Source of the DNA: Hymenobacter armeniacus
Lineage (GTDB): Bacteria > Bacteroidota > Bacteroidia > Cytophagales > Hymenobacteraceae
Direction of reading: 5' to 3'
Length of the DNA stretch: 64,000 nucleotides
NCBI RefSeq assembly: GCF_014699055.1
Contig: NZ_JACXAC010000002.1
Coordinates: 372,001 to 436,000, forward strand
Below, one piece after another: positions 42,111-52,968 of this stretch. The notes beneath the pieces are model-generated. The model made no database searches, had not been told where the DNA came from, and saw nothing but the letters and a program-made list of their open reading frames with translations. A program made the position numbers and the translations under genes. The stretch's first letter is position 1. Every line of letters begins with the position of its first letter.

Positions 42111-43109
42111 ATGTCGCCTTTCCTCGCCGCTGTTTTCTGGAACGTCAACCCCATCATCGCCCACCTGGGGCCGGTCACGCTGCGCTGGTACGGGCTGTTT
42201 TTCATGCTGCCCTTCGTGGTGGGCACGTTTGTGCTCACGCACATTTACCGCTCCGAGCGGGTGTCGCCGCAGTGGGTCGACGTGATTACCATTTACATGC
42301 TCATCGGCACCATTGTGGGCGCACGGCTGGGGCACATGCTGTTCTATGATTTTGAGGCGCTGAAGGCCGACCCCATGGTGGTGTTCAAAATCTGGCAGGG
42401 CGGGCTGGCCAGCCACGGCGCCACCCTTGGCATCTTGCTGGCCTGCTGGCTGTTTGCCCGCAACAACAAGTTCGACTACCTGTGGGTGCTCGACCGCATT
42501 GTGATTGTGGTAGCGCTGGGCGGTGCCTGCATCCGCACCGGCAATTTGATGAACTCCGAAATTGTGGGCAAGCCCACCACGGCGCCCTGGGGCTTCGTGT
42601 TTCCGCGCGATGCCGAACACCTGCTCCCCGTGACGCGGCCGCTGCCCGCCGGCGCCGTGCAGGTAGCCGCCGAGCCGGTGCGCTTCCAGGACGGCACCAC
42701 CAGCTACCGCCTGCTGCCCGAGGGCACGGCCGTGGCGCCCGACTCGCCCATGGCCGTGCCGCGCCACCCCACCCAGATTTACGAGGCCCTGTTCTGCATT
42801 TTCCTGCTGGCCTTGCTCTACTCCATGTGGAACCGCACCAAGGAACGCACGCCGCGCGGGCAGCTGTTTGGGCTGTTTGTGGTGCTGCTGTTCACGCAAC
42901 GGTTTTTGGGCGAATTCCTGAAGGAAAACCAGGTCGATTTTGAAAACGGCCGCCTGCTCAACCAGGGCCAGCTGCTGAGCATTCCGCTCATCCTCATTGG
43001 CATCTGGGTGCTGTGGCGCGCCGGCAAAGACCCCAAGAACCCGTACGGCTACGCCCCGCGCGATTTGGAGGCGAAGGAGGCCGCCGCGCTGCCGCCCACT
43101 GCCCGCTAG
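42111..43109 (+). CDS. lgt: Phosphatidylglycerol--prolipoprotein diacylglyceryl transferase
   Basis: First step of lipoprotein maturation: transfers diacylglycerol to the lipobox Cys in the inner membrane. 332 residues, about seven helices. Family motifs are RWYGLFFMLPF at the first helix, GARLGHMLFYD, GGLASHGATLGI with the essential His, and RTGNLMNSEIVGKPT, followed by HPTQIYEALF. A roughly 55-residue insert between the GNLMNSE and HPTQIYE segments (PRDAEHLLPVTRPLPAG onward) is longer than in E. coli Lgt and is common in Bacteroidota. The ATG at 42111 is chosen over a TTG two codons before. It follows the sigma/anti-sigma pair after 113 bases. Confidence 0.95.
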   Translation: MSPFLAAVFWNVNPIIAHLGPVTLRWYGLFFMLPFVVGTFVLTHIYRSERVSPQWVDVITIYMLIGTIVGARLGHMLFYDFEALKADPMVVFKIWQGGLASHGATLGILLACWLFARNNKFDYLWVLDRIVIVVALGGACIRTGNLMNSEIVGKPTTAPWGFVFPRDAEHLLPVTRPLPAGAVQVAAEPVRFQDGTTSYRLLPEGTAVAPDSPMAVPRHPTQIYEALFCIFLLALLYSMWNRTKERTPRGQLFGLFVVLLFTQRFLGEFLKENQVDFENGRLLNQGQLLSIPLILIGIWVLWRAGKDPKNPYGYAPRDLEAKEAAALPPTAR

Positions 43110-43296
43110 GCCGGGCAAGCAGCGCAGAAACGCTTTTCGTTCGTCAGGGCACCAGGCCAGTTAAACGCTTGACCTGTCGGGTTAAACGAAAAGCAGGAGG
43201 CACGGCCGCGGTGCGGGCATAGCTTGCCTGCAATCCGGGTTCACCGCCGTTCGCCCCGCAGCGGGGCCGCGTGGGCCAGGACCTTTCCTTGCCTGC

Positions 43297-44040
43297 ATGA
43301 ATCCTGCTGCTCCCCTGACCTGCCTGGTTGTCGACGACAACGAGATGAACCGTTTCAACCTGGAACACCTCATCGAGCTGTCGCCCCACTTACGCCTCAC
43401 CGCTTCGTTTGCCAACGCCGTCGACTGCCTCGCGTTTTTCACCGGGGGCGGCCGGGCCGATGTGCTGTTTCTCGACATTGAGATGCCCGAGCTCTCGGGC
43501 CTTGAACTGGTGCGCATCCTCCCCGTGCCGCCGCCCGACATCATCCTCGTGACCTCGCACCGCGACTATGCCGTCGACGCCTTCGACTTGAGCGTGTCCG
43601 ACTACCTGGTGAAGCCCGTGGAGCTGCCGCGCTTTCTGCAGGCGGTGCAGCGCGTGGTGCAGCGCCGCGAGGCCCCACCCGCCGCGGCCGACCACCGCTT
43701 GCCCGTCGAAACGGTCCCGGGCGCGCCGGTCCAGCACCTGTTCGTGAAGGTGAACAAGAAGCTGATGCGCATCAATCTGAGCGACATCCTCTACGTGGAG
43801 GCCCTGTCGGACTACTGCGTGCTGGTACTCGACAAGCAGAAGCTCATCGTCTACAGCACCCTGCGCCGCCTCGAGGAGCGCCTGCCCGTGCAGCAGTTTG
43901 CCCGGGTGCACCGGTCCTACATCGTTAACATGCGCCGCATTGAGGCGGTGGAAGACCACATGGTGCAGTTCGCCCGCCACGAGGTGCCAGTGGGCAAGTC
44001 CTACCAGGAGGGTTTTCAGCGCCAGCTTCGCGACTTCTAG
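43297..44040 (+). CDS. LytTR-family response regulator
   Basis: 247 residues. The receiver domain (1-120) has the acidic pair Asp13/Asp14 (VVDDNEMNRF), phospho-acceptor Asp60 (LFLDIEMPELSG), Thr/Ser at VTSHRDYA and Lys106 (DYLVKPV). The LytTR DNA-binding domain (about 145-245) includes KLMRINLSDILYVEALSDYC and FARVHRSYIVNMRRIEAVE. It lies tail-to-tail, six bases apart, with a hybrid histidine kinase gene that has its own receiver and Hpt domain, so a functional link is plausible but not given by co-transcription. Unlike many LytTR regulators it is not next to a LytS/YpdA-type kinase. Confidence 0.93.
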   Translation: MNPAAPLTCLVVDDNEMNRFNLEHLIELSPHLRLTASFANAVDCLAFFTGGGRADVLFLDIEMPELSGLELVRILPVPPPDIILVTSHRDYAVDAFDLSVSDYLVKPVELPRFLQAVQRVVQRREAPPAAADHRLPVETVPGAPVQHLFVKVNKKLMRINLSDILYVEALSDYCVLVLDKQKLIVYSTLRRLEERLPVQQFARVHRSYIVNMRRIEAVEDHMVQFARHEVPVGKSYQEGFQRQLRDF

Positions 44041-44046
44041 GCTTCG

Positions 44047-47430
<3,384 letters not shown>

Positions 47431-47632
47431 GAAAAAAGCGAATTAGGTAACCGGGCCAGCTAAACGCCAATATTGGAACAGGCAGTTCGGAAAAAAGCAT
47501 CATTCAGGGCCAAGGGAAGCTTTCGCTGGCCGAAGCCCGGACTTTGCTGGGCGGAACCCGGGCCCCGGAAACGCCGCAACGCTCGCGCCCGGCGGCATCT
47601 TCACAATCTTCGGCTGTGCCGCCGGCCACGGC

Positions 47633-48532
47633 TTAGGGCAGCGTGTATTCAAACAGCCCGCCCTGCTCGGTGCTGATGAGCAAGGTGTTACTGTCTTTAA
47701 ACACAGCGCCTTCGGTTTGGCCGGCGCCGGTGAGGGCCACTTGGCGGGGCGTGGCCTTGAGGATGTCGGCCCAGGAGCTGCCGTCGAGGATGAAGAGCTC
47801 GCCGCGGCCCAGCAGCACCAAGCGGCGGCCGTCGGGGCGCAGGGCGGCGTCGGTTACTTCGCCGGGAATGGCCAGCGACGCCACTTTTTTCGCCGTGTAC
47901 TCGCCGGGCTGGTCGGGCACCGAGTACACGGTGCTGGTGCTGGACCGGCCCCGGTCTTTGGTGAAAAGCCACACCTGGCCGTTGTGCCAGAGGCTGGCTT
48001 CGCAGTCGAAGTTGCGTTGCTTTTTCTTGGGCGGAAACTCGTCCTGGTCGGGGTAGCTGAAGGCGATGGTGCCCACCTTGGCGGGCGCGTCGGGCCGAAA
48101 CTTGAGGATGCGCAGGTCGCGGCGCGAGCTTTCGTTGTTGCCGCAGTCGCCGATGTAGTAGTTGCCCTGGCCGTCGCGGCTGAGGCTTTCCCAGTCGATG
48201 TTGTCGGCGGGCACGTCGAGGGTGCGCACTCCTTGGCCGGTGCCGGATATTTCGTAGAGAATGGGGCGGTTGCCGTCGTCGCCGAAGCTGAAGTAGTTGC
48301 CAGCGGTGGGGGCCGGGGCCAGGCCCGAGCTTTCGGGCACCACGCCTTTCAGCGAGCCCACTTTGCGCAGGCCGGGGACTTCGGCGGCGGCGTTTTTGTC
48401 TTTGCGGCGGTCGCCGCCTTTGGGCGTGCCGTTTTCGGTTTTGGTTTTACCGGACTTTTCGGATTGGGCCTGCGAGCAAGAGGTGGTGAGCAAAACAGCC
48501 AGCGCGGCCGGCAGGAGGGGAATGAAACGCAT
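47633..48532 (-). CDS. Putative lipoprotein with beta-propeller-like fold
   Basis: 299 residues, starting at MRFIPLLPAALAVLLTTSC, a lipoprotein signal with lipobox TTSC. After a Lys/Thr-rich linker, the sequence shows a series of blade-like strands (VVPESSGLAPAP, YYIGDCGNNESSRRDLRILK, LWLFTKDRG-like VWLFTKDRG, TDAALRPDGRRLVLLGRGEL, LLISTEQGGLFEYTLP). It resembles Bacteroidota secreted proteins annotated as SMP-30/NHL-like or T9SS-associated propellers, but no catalytic residues can be named. The reading frame continues upstream antisense through the yidD region; that part is not coding. Confidence 0.75.
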   Translation of the reverse strand: MRFIPLLPAALAVLLTTSCSQAQSEKSGKTKTENGTPKGGDRRKDKNAAAEVPGLRKVGSLKGVVPESSGLAPAPTAGNYFSFGDDGNRPILYEISGTGQGVRTLDVPADNIDWESLSRDGQGNYYIGDCGNNESSRRDLRILKFRPDAPAKVGTIAFSYPDQDEFPPKKKQRNFDCEASLWHNGQVWLFTKDRGRSSTSTVYSVPDQPGEYTAKKVASLAIPGEVTDAALRPDGRRLVLLGRGELFILDGSSWADILKATPRQVALTGAGQTEGAVFKDSNTLLISTEQGGLFEYTLP

Positions 48533-48578
48533 CGAACAACAGTCAAACGGTGAACTCCTCCTATACGCAGGGCCCCGG

Positions 48579-48800
48579 CTAGGGTACGGGGTCGTAGCCG
48601 TGGCCGCCCCAAGGGTGGCAGCTGGCAATGCGCCGCAGCGCCAGGCGCCCGCCCCGCCACGGCCCGTACTTGCCAATGGCCTCGGCCGCATACGCCGAGC
48701 AGGTGGGCGTGTAGCGGCAGCTGGCCGGCGTGAGCGGCGAAATGAAGTGGCGGTAAAACCACACCACGCCCAGGAAAAGCGCACGGAAAAGGCGGGACAT
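48579..48800 (-). CDS. yidD: Membrane protein insertion efficiency factor YidD
   Basis: 73 residues. A small, basic, membrane-associated protein that assists YidC in membrane-protein insertion. Family hallmarks are all present: [30 protein letters not shown] and a C-terminal [13 protein letters not shown]. The ATG at 48800 is fixed by family length; the frame before it belongs to repeat element C. It lies downstream of the YgjP-like protease gene and upstream of the propeller lipoprotein on the same strand. Confidence 0.95.
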   Translation of the reverse strand: MSRLFRALFLGVVWFYRHFISPLTPASCRYTPTCSAYAAEAIGKYGPWRGGRLALRRIASCHPWGGHGYDPVP

Positions 48801-48890
48801 GTAGCAGTGAGTTGTGAGTAAAGAGAAGTGAGCAATGAGCAACGAAAAGAGAGCGGAGTCTTGCTACTCACTTCTCACTACTGACTGCTC
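48801..48890 (-). repeat. Inverted-repeat element C in the ygjP-yidD junction
   Basis: Arms at about 48801-48842 and 48861-48890, built of AGTGAG-like units, are imperfect reverse complements (AGCAGTGAGTTGTGAG against AGCAGTCAGTAGTGAG, plus AAGTGAG). The element lies between the ygjP stop (48895) and the yidD ATG (48800). Confidence 0.78.
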
Positions 48891-48894
48891 TCGG

Positions 48895-49629
48895 CTACTT
48901 GGGTAACGCATTTAGTTCTGCTTTCCACCGCTTCCAATCGGGCAGCAGGCGGGTTTGCAGGTCGTAGAAGGCCGGGGAATGGTCGCCCACCAGCAGGTGG
49001 CAGCACTCGTGCAGCAGCACGTAGTCGAGGCATTCGGGGCGGGCGCGCACCAGCTCGGGGCTGAGGCGAATGCGGGCCGTGCGCGGCGTGCAGCTGCCCC
49101 AGCGCGTGCGCATTTGGCGCACCCACAGCGTGGGGCGGGTGAGGTTGAACTCGGCGAAGCGGGGCCATACCCGGGCCAGCGACTCGGCAAAGAGCGGCCC
49201 GGCCTGGCGGGCGTACCAGGCGTGCAGCAGGGCTTCGGCCTGGGCTGGGGTGAGCGGGGCGGGCGCGCTGAGTATCAATTCGTCGGCTTCGACGGCCACG
49301 CGGGGGCGGGCGGCCTCGGCAAAGCGCAGAGTGTAGGGCTGGCCCTGGTAGTGATGCTGGCTGCCCGCTTCGTACCGGCGGCCGGGCGCGGGCGCCGGGC
49401 GGGCGGCAAAGGTCTCCTGGTGTTTGAGAATCCAGTCGGCTTTGCGGAGCACCTGCTGGGCCACCCACTCGGGCGAGGTGCCGGCGGGGGCGCTGATGTG
49501 CACGCTGCCATCGGGCCGCACGGCGAAGCCGATGGTGCGCCGGGAGCGAAAAACCAGGGTGTAGTGCAGGGAGTGATTGCGGTAAAGCAGCGTTTCGCGG
49601 CGGGGCGCGGCGGAGAAGGAGCGGGGCAT
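48895..49629 (-). CDS. YgjP/DUF45-type zinc metallopeptidase
   Basis: 244 residues. The YgjP-like family has a minigluzincin fold. The zinc motif HECCH occupies 207-211 (VLLHECCHLLVGDHSPAFYD), with a likely third ligand at His217 and Tyr221 nearby. The N-terminal half carries RRTIGFAVRPDGSVHISAPA and WVAQQVLRKADWILKHQ, also typical, and the region RQMRTRWGSCTPRTARIRLS precedes the active site. In other bacteria the family is linked to restriction-modification loci or stands alone; the substrate is unknown. No signal peptide. First of three minus-strand genes with yidD and the propeller lipoprotein. Confidence 0.9.
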   Translation of the reverse strand: MPRSFSAAPRRETLLYRNHSLHYTLVFRSRRTIGFAVRPDGSVHISAPAGTSPEWVAQQVLRKADWILKHQETFAARPAPAPGRRYEAGSQHHYQGQPYTLRFAEAARPRVAVEADELILSAPAPLTPAQAEALLHAWYARQAGPLFAESLARVWPRFAEFNLTRPTLWVRQMRTRWGSCTPRTARIRLSPELVRARPECLDYVLLHECCHLLVGDHSPAFYDLQTRLLPDWKRWKAELNALPK

Positions 49630-49736
49630 ACGGTGGCAAGTTCGGCAGGGGCGCCGGGTTGCATAACCGATTTGGCCGCGAAAATAATTTCGAAACCAAG
49701 CCCGCCCAATCGGCCGCGCCGTGCTACCTTCCCGTC

Positions 49737-50660
49737 ATGCAACACTGTTTACCCCGGTATCTTTCAATTATTGGATTCTTTGGGCTCTGCTTTGCCGGGC
49801 ACGCGGCCGCGGCGCAGGGCAACGGGCCGGGCGTGCGCGGCGCCCGCGCCGCCGGCCTCAGCAACGCCTCGGTGGCCCTGAGCGGCGAGGTGTGGAGCAT
49901 GGGCAACAACGTGGCCGGCCTCGGCGAGATGCAGCGGCCCACGGTGGGCTTCTACGCCGAAAACCGCTATTTCAGCGCGGCCCTCAACGTGGGTGCGCTG
50001 GCCGTGGCGCTGCCGCTGGGCCACGAATCCGGCGCCACGGCGCCCACCGACGGCTCGGCCGCGCCCCAGGCCGTGGTGCCCGCGGCGCGCACCTGGGCCC
50101 GGCACGGCGTGGTGGGCTTCGAGGCCCAGCGCTTTGGCGGCACGCTGTATAATGAAACCCGCGTGGGGGCCGGCTACGGCTACCGTTTCGGCCAAATCAG
50201 CCTGGGCGCACGGGTCGACATGCTGCAAGTGAGCATCGAAGGCCTGGGCAGCCGACGCGTGGTGCTGGGCACCCTGGGCGGGCAGATTGAGGTCCTGCCC
50301 AACCGCCTCACCTTCGGCGCCTCGCTCTACAACCTCAGCCAAACCAAGCTGGCCAGCTACCAGGATGAGCGGGTGCCCACCGTGCTCAAGGCCGGTCTGG
50401 CTTACCGCCCCAGTTCCCAGGTAGTGCTGCTGGTGGAAACCGAAAAAGACGTGGAGCGCGCCGCCAATTTCAAGGCGGGCCTGGAGTACCGGCCCGTGCC
50501 GGTGCTGGCCGCCCGGCTGGGCCTGGCCACGCTCACCGAGCAGGCCAGCGCCGGCATTGGCGTGGCGGCCGGGGCGTTTCAGATTGACTACGCGGCGGCG
50601 TTCCAGCAAGCCCTGGGCTTCAGCCAGCACCTGAGCGTGAGCAAGTCGTGGGGGCGGTGA
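49737..50660 (+). CDS. PorV/FadL-like outer-membrane beta-barrel protein
   Basis: 307 residues. A signal peptide (MQHCLPRYLSIIGFFGLCFA, cleaved near HAAAAQ) is followed by GARAAGLSNASVALSGEVWS then NNVAGLGE, the N-terminal plug-like motif of PorV/PorQ/UPF0164 barrels. Alternating amphipathic strands continue to the C-terminus (YGYRFGQISLGARVDMLQ, AGLAYRPSSQVVLLVETEKD). Members assist type IX secretion or act as outer-membrane transporters; which applies is not clear. The next gene begins 41 bases downstream and encodes an HhH plus barrel protein, a pairing that suggests joint function. Confidence 0.75.
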   Translation: MQHCLPRYLSIIGFFGLCFAGHAAAAQGNGPGVRGARAAGLSNASVALSGEVWSMGNNVAGLGEMQRPTVGFYAENRYFSAALNVGALAVALPLGHESGATAPTDGSAAPQAVVPAARTWARHGVVGFEAQRFGGTLYNETRVGAGYGYRFGQISLGARVDMLQVSIEGLGSRRVVLGTLGGQIEVLPNRLTFGASLYNLSQTKLASYQDERVPTVLKAGLAYRPSSQVVLLVETEKDVERAANFKAGLEYRPVPVLAARLGLATLTEQASAGIGVAAGAFQIDYAAAFQQALGFSQHLSVSKSWGR

Positions 50661-50854
50661 TTTTTAATTAGTAATGAGGAATTAGTAATTAAAAATTGAG
50701 GATGAGAAAAACGACTACTCTATTGCGTTGCCTTCGTTTTGCGCAACTGTTACGTCTTGGCATTGAACGGTGTACGAATGCCACTACTGCCCTAAAGCGT
50801 GGGGCAGCAGTGGCGCTGTTTTTAATTATTAATGCTCAACTACTAATTACTAAT
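50661..50854 (+). repeat. Repeat element D overlapping the 5' end of the HhH-barrel gene
   Basis: The left arm (50661-50697) starts one base after the upstream stop codon. The right arm (50819-50854) lies inside the next gene. They share TTTTTAATTA(G/T)TAATG in direct orientation and ATTAGTAATTA(n)TTGAG in inverted orientation. The body holds a further hairpin (CCACTACTGCCC with GGGCAGCAGTGG). Confidence 0.75.
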
Positions 50855-52933
50855 CCGCTGCAAGCGCAGGACTACGTGCGCCGGCCGCCGGATTTGGACC
50901 GCCTGACGCAGGAGCTGTTTGCCGAAATTCAGTCGGACGAGGTGCCGTACGAAGACCTGTACGAAACGCTGCTGCAGTACTACCAAACGCCCATCAACCT
51001 CAACACGGCCACTCGCGAAGAGCTGCGGGGCCTGCTGCTGCTCAACGAAAACCAAATAACCACGCTGCTGCGCCACCGCGAAGTGAACGGCGACCTGCTG
51101 AGCGTGTATGAGCTACAAAGCATTGAGGGCTACGACCTGCGCACCATCGGCCGCATTTTGCCCTTCGTGAGCGTGCTCAGCAGCAACGCCAACGCCAGCC
51201 GCGGCACGCTGTGGCAGCGCATTATCAGGGAAGACAACAACGCCCTGTATCTGCGCTACGAGCGGGTGCTGCCCGAGCGGCAGGGCTACACGCCGCCCAC
51301 CCTATACCAGGGCAAGGAGACGACGCGCTACCTTGGCTCGCCCGATAAAATGCTCATTCGCTACCGCGTGAGCCACACCAAAGACTTCAGCCTGGGCTTT
51401 TCGATGGAAAAGGACGCCGGCGAGCGGCTGGTGTGGAGCCCATACAACGGGCAGTATGGAGCCGATTACGTGTCGGCGCATTTCGTGATTCAGGAGCAGG
51501 GCCGGCTGAAAACCCTGGCGCTGGGCGACTACCAGCTGCAGTTTGGGCAGGGCCTGCTGCTGTCGTCGGGCCTGGGCGTGGGCAAGGGCGCCGAGACGAT
51601 TACCACGCTGCGGCGCTCGTCGGTGGGCGTGCGGGCGTATTCGTCGCTGCTCGAAAACACGTTTTTTCGGGGCGGGGCGGCCACGGTGCAGGTGGCGCCC
51701 ACGGTGCAGGCCACGGCCTTTGTGTCGCGCAAAAACGTGGACGCCAACCTGCAGCAGAGCGTCGACTCGCTGGCGCAGTTCGACGAGTTTACGTCGGGGC
51801 TGCTCTACACGGGCTTCCACCGCACGGCGTCGGAGCTGGCCAACCGCCACCAGCTGGAGGAAAGCATTGGGGGCGGCAACGTGGGCTACACCAGCCGCAA
51901 CGGCAACCTGGCCATCGGGGCCACGGGCGTGTTCACGCACTACGGCACGGCCATCCTCAAGCGGCCGGAAGTGTACAACCGCTTCGAGTTCAGCGGCAAA
52001 GAAAACCTGGCCCTGAGCATCAACTACAGCTACGTGTACCGCAATTTCCTGCTGTTTGGCGAAACGGCGCGCAGCACCGGCGGCGGCCTGGGCACCGTGA
52101 ACGGCCTGCTGGCCAGCCTGGGCCCCACCGTGGACGCGGCCCTGCTGGTGCGGCACTACGACCCGAACTTCCATACCCTCTACGGCAACGCTTTCAGCGA
52201 AAACACCCGCAACATCAACGAAACCGGCGTGTACATTGGCCTGAAAGTGCGGCCCATTGCGCAGTGGGAAATCTCGGCCTACTACGACCAGTACCGCTTT
52301 CCGTGGCTGCGCTACCGGGCCAGCGCCCCCACCGACGGCCACGACGCCCTCATTCGCGTGGCCTATTCGCCCACCAAAACCAGCCTGCTCTACGTGCAGG
52401 CCCGCCAGCGCCTCAAGCCCCGCGACCTGGCCACCGCCGACCTCACCGCGCTGGCCGCCAACCGCGTGTTGCCCCTGCCCGGCGAGCAGCTCCGCCAAAG
52501 CCTGCTGGTGTACTACAACACCGACATCAGCACCGCGCTCAGCCTGCGCACCCGCCTGCAAACCTCCCGCCTGCGCGACGACACCAACCTGGCCTGGCGC
52601 AGCGGCTACGCCCTGGCCCAGGACGTGAGCTACCAGCTCAACCGCAGCCTCAAGCTCACGGCCCGCTACTCGCTTTTCGACGCCGACGACTACGACACCC
52701 GCCAGTACGTGTATGAGCAGGACGTGCTGCTGGCCGTGTCCATTCCGCCCCTCTACGGCCAGGGCACCCGCATCTACGGCATCGCCGAAATCCGCCTCAA
52801 CCGCTCCCTCACGCTCTGGCTGCGCTACGCCGAAACCCGCTACCGCCACCAAGACACCATCGGCAGCGGGCTGGAAACCATTCAGGGCCAGCTCAGGAAT
52901 GAGGTGAAGGCGCAGCTGCGGGTGAAGTTTTAA
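50702..52933 (+). CDS. Helix-hairpin-helix (ComEA-like) plus outer-membrane beta-barrel protein
   Basis: 743 residues. Residues 1-58 form an unusually long signal region with hydrophobic core VALFLIINAQLLI and cleavage near LQAQ; this core is encoded by the right arm of repeat element D. Residues about 97-160 contain two ComEA-like HhH motifs (INLNTATREELRGLLLL, NENQITTLLRHREVNGDLLS, VYELQSIEGYDLRTIGRIL). From about residue 190 to the end, repeated amphipathic strands ending in KAQLRVKF fit a large outer-membrane barrel. Homologues are common and uncharacterised in Bacteroidota. An HhH DNA-binding module on a barrel suggests, but does not prove, a DNA-related surface role. Confidence 0.85.
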   Translation: MRKTTTLLRCLRFAQLLRLGIERCTNATTALKRGAAVALFLIINAQLLITNPLQAQDYVRRPPDLDRLTQELFAEIQSDEVPYEDLYETLLQYYQTPINLNTATREELRGLLLLNENQITTLLRHREVNGDLLSVYELQSIEGYDLRTIGRILPFVSVLSSNANASRGTLWQRIIREDNNALYLRYERVLPERQGYTPPTLYQGKETTRYLGSPDKMLIRYRVSHTKDFSLGFSMEKDAGERLVWSPYNGQYGADYVSAHFVIQEQGRLKTLALGDYQLQFGQGLLLSSGLGVGKGAETITTLRRSSVGVRAYSSLLENTFFRGGAATVQVAPTVQATAFVSRKNVDANLQQSVDSLAQFDEFTSGLLYTGFHRTASELANRHQLEESIGGGNVGYTSRNGNLAIGATGVFTHYGTAILKRPEVYNRFEFSGKENLALSINYSYVYRNFLLFGETARSTGGGLGTVNGLLASLGPTVDAALLVRHYDPNFHTLYGNAFSENTRNINETGVYIGLKVRPIAQWEISAYYDQYRFPWLRYRASAPTDGHDALIRVAYSPTKTSLLYVQARQRLKPRDLATADLTALAANRVLPLPGEQLRQSLLVYYNTDISTALSLRTRLQTSRLRDDTNLAWRSGYALAQDVSYQLNRSLKLTARYSLFDADDYDTRQYVYEQDVLLAVSIPPLYGQGTRIYGIAEIRLNRSLTLWLRYAETRYRHQDTIGSGLETIQGQLRNEVKAQLRVKF

Positions 52934-52968
52934 GCAACAGCTGAGGGCGCCGGCGCGTTGGGAACACC

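Noticed and set aside
48533..48871. N-terminal extension of the propeller lipoprotein gene
   Set aside because: The in-frame upstream part overlaps yidD in another frame and lacks sense; the lipoprotein signal begins at 48532.
51302..52852. 516-codon open frame antisense to the HhH-barrel gene
   Set aside because: Shadow of a real gene; no recognisable domain or plausible start context.
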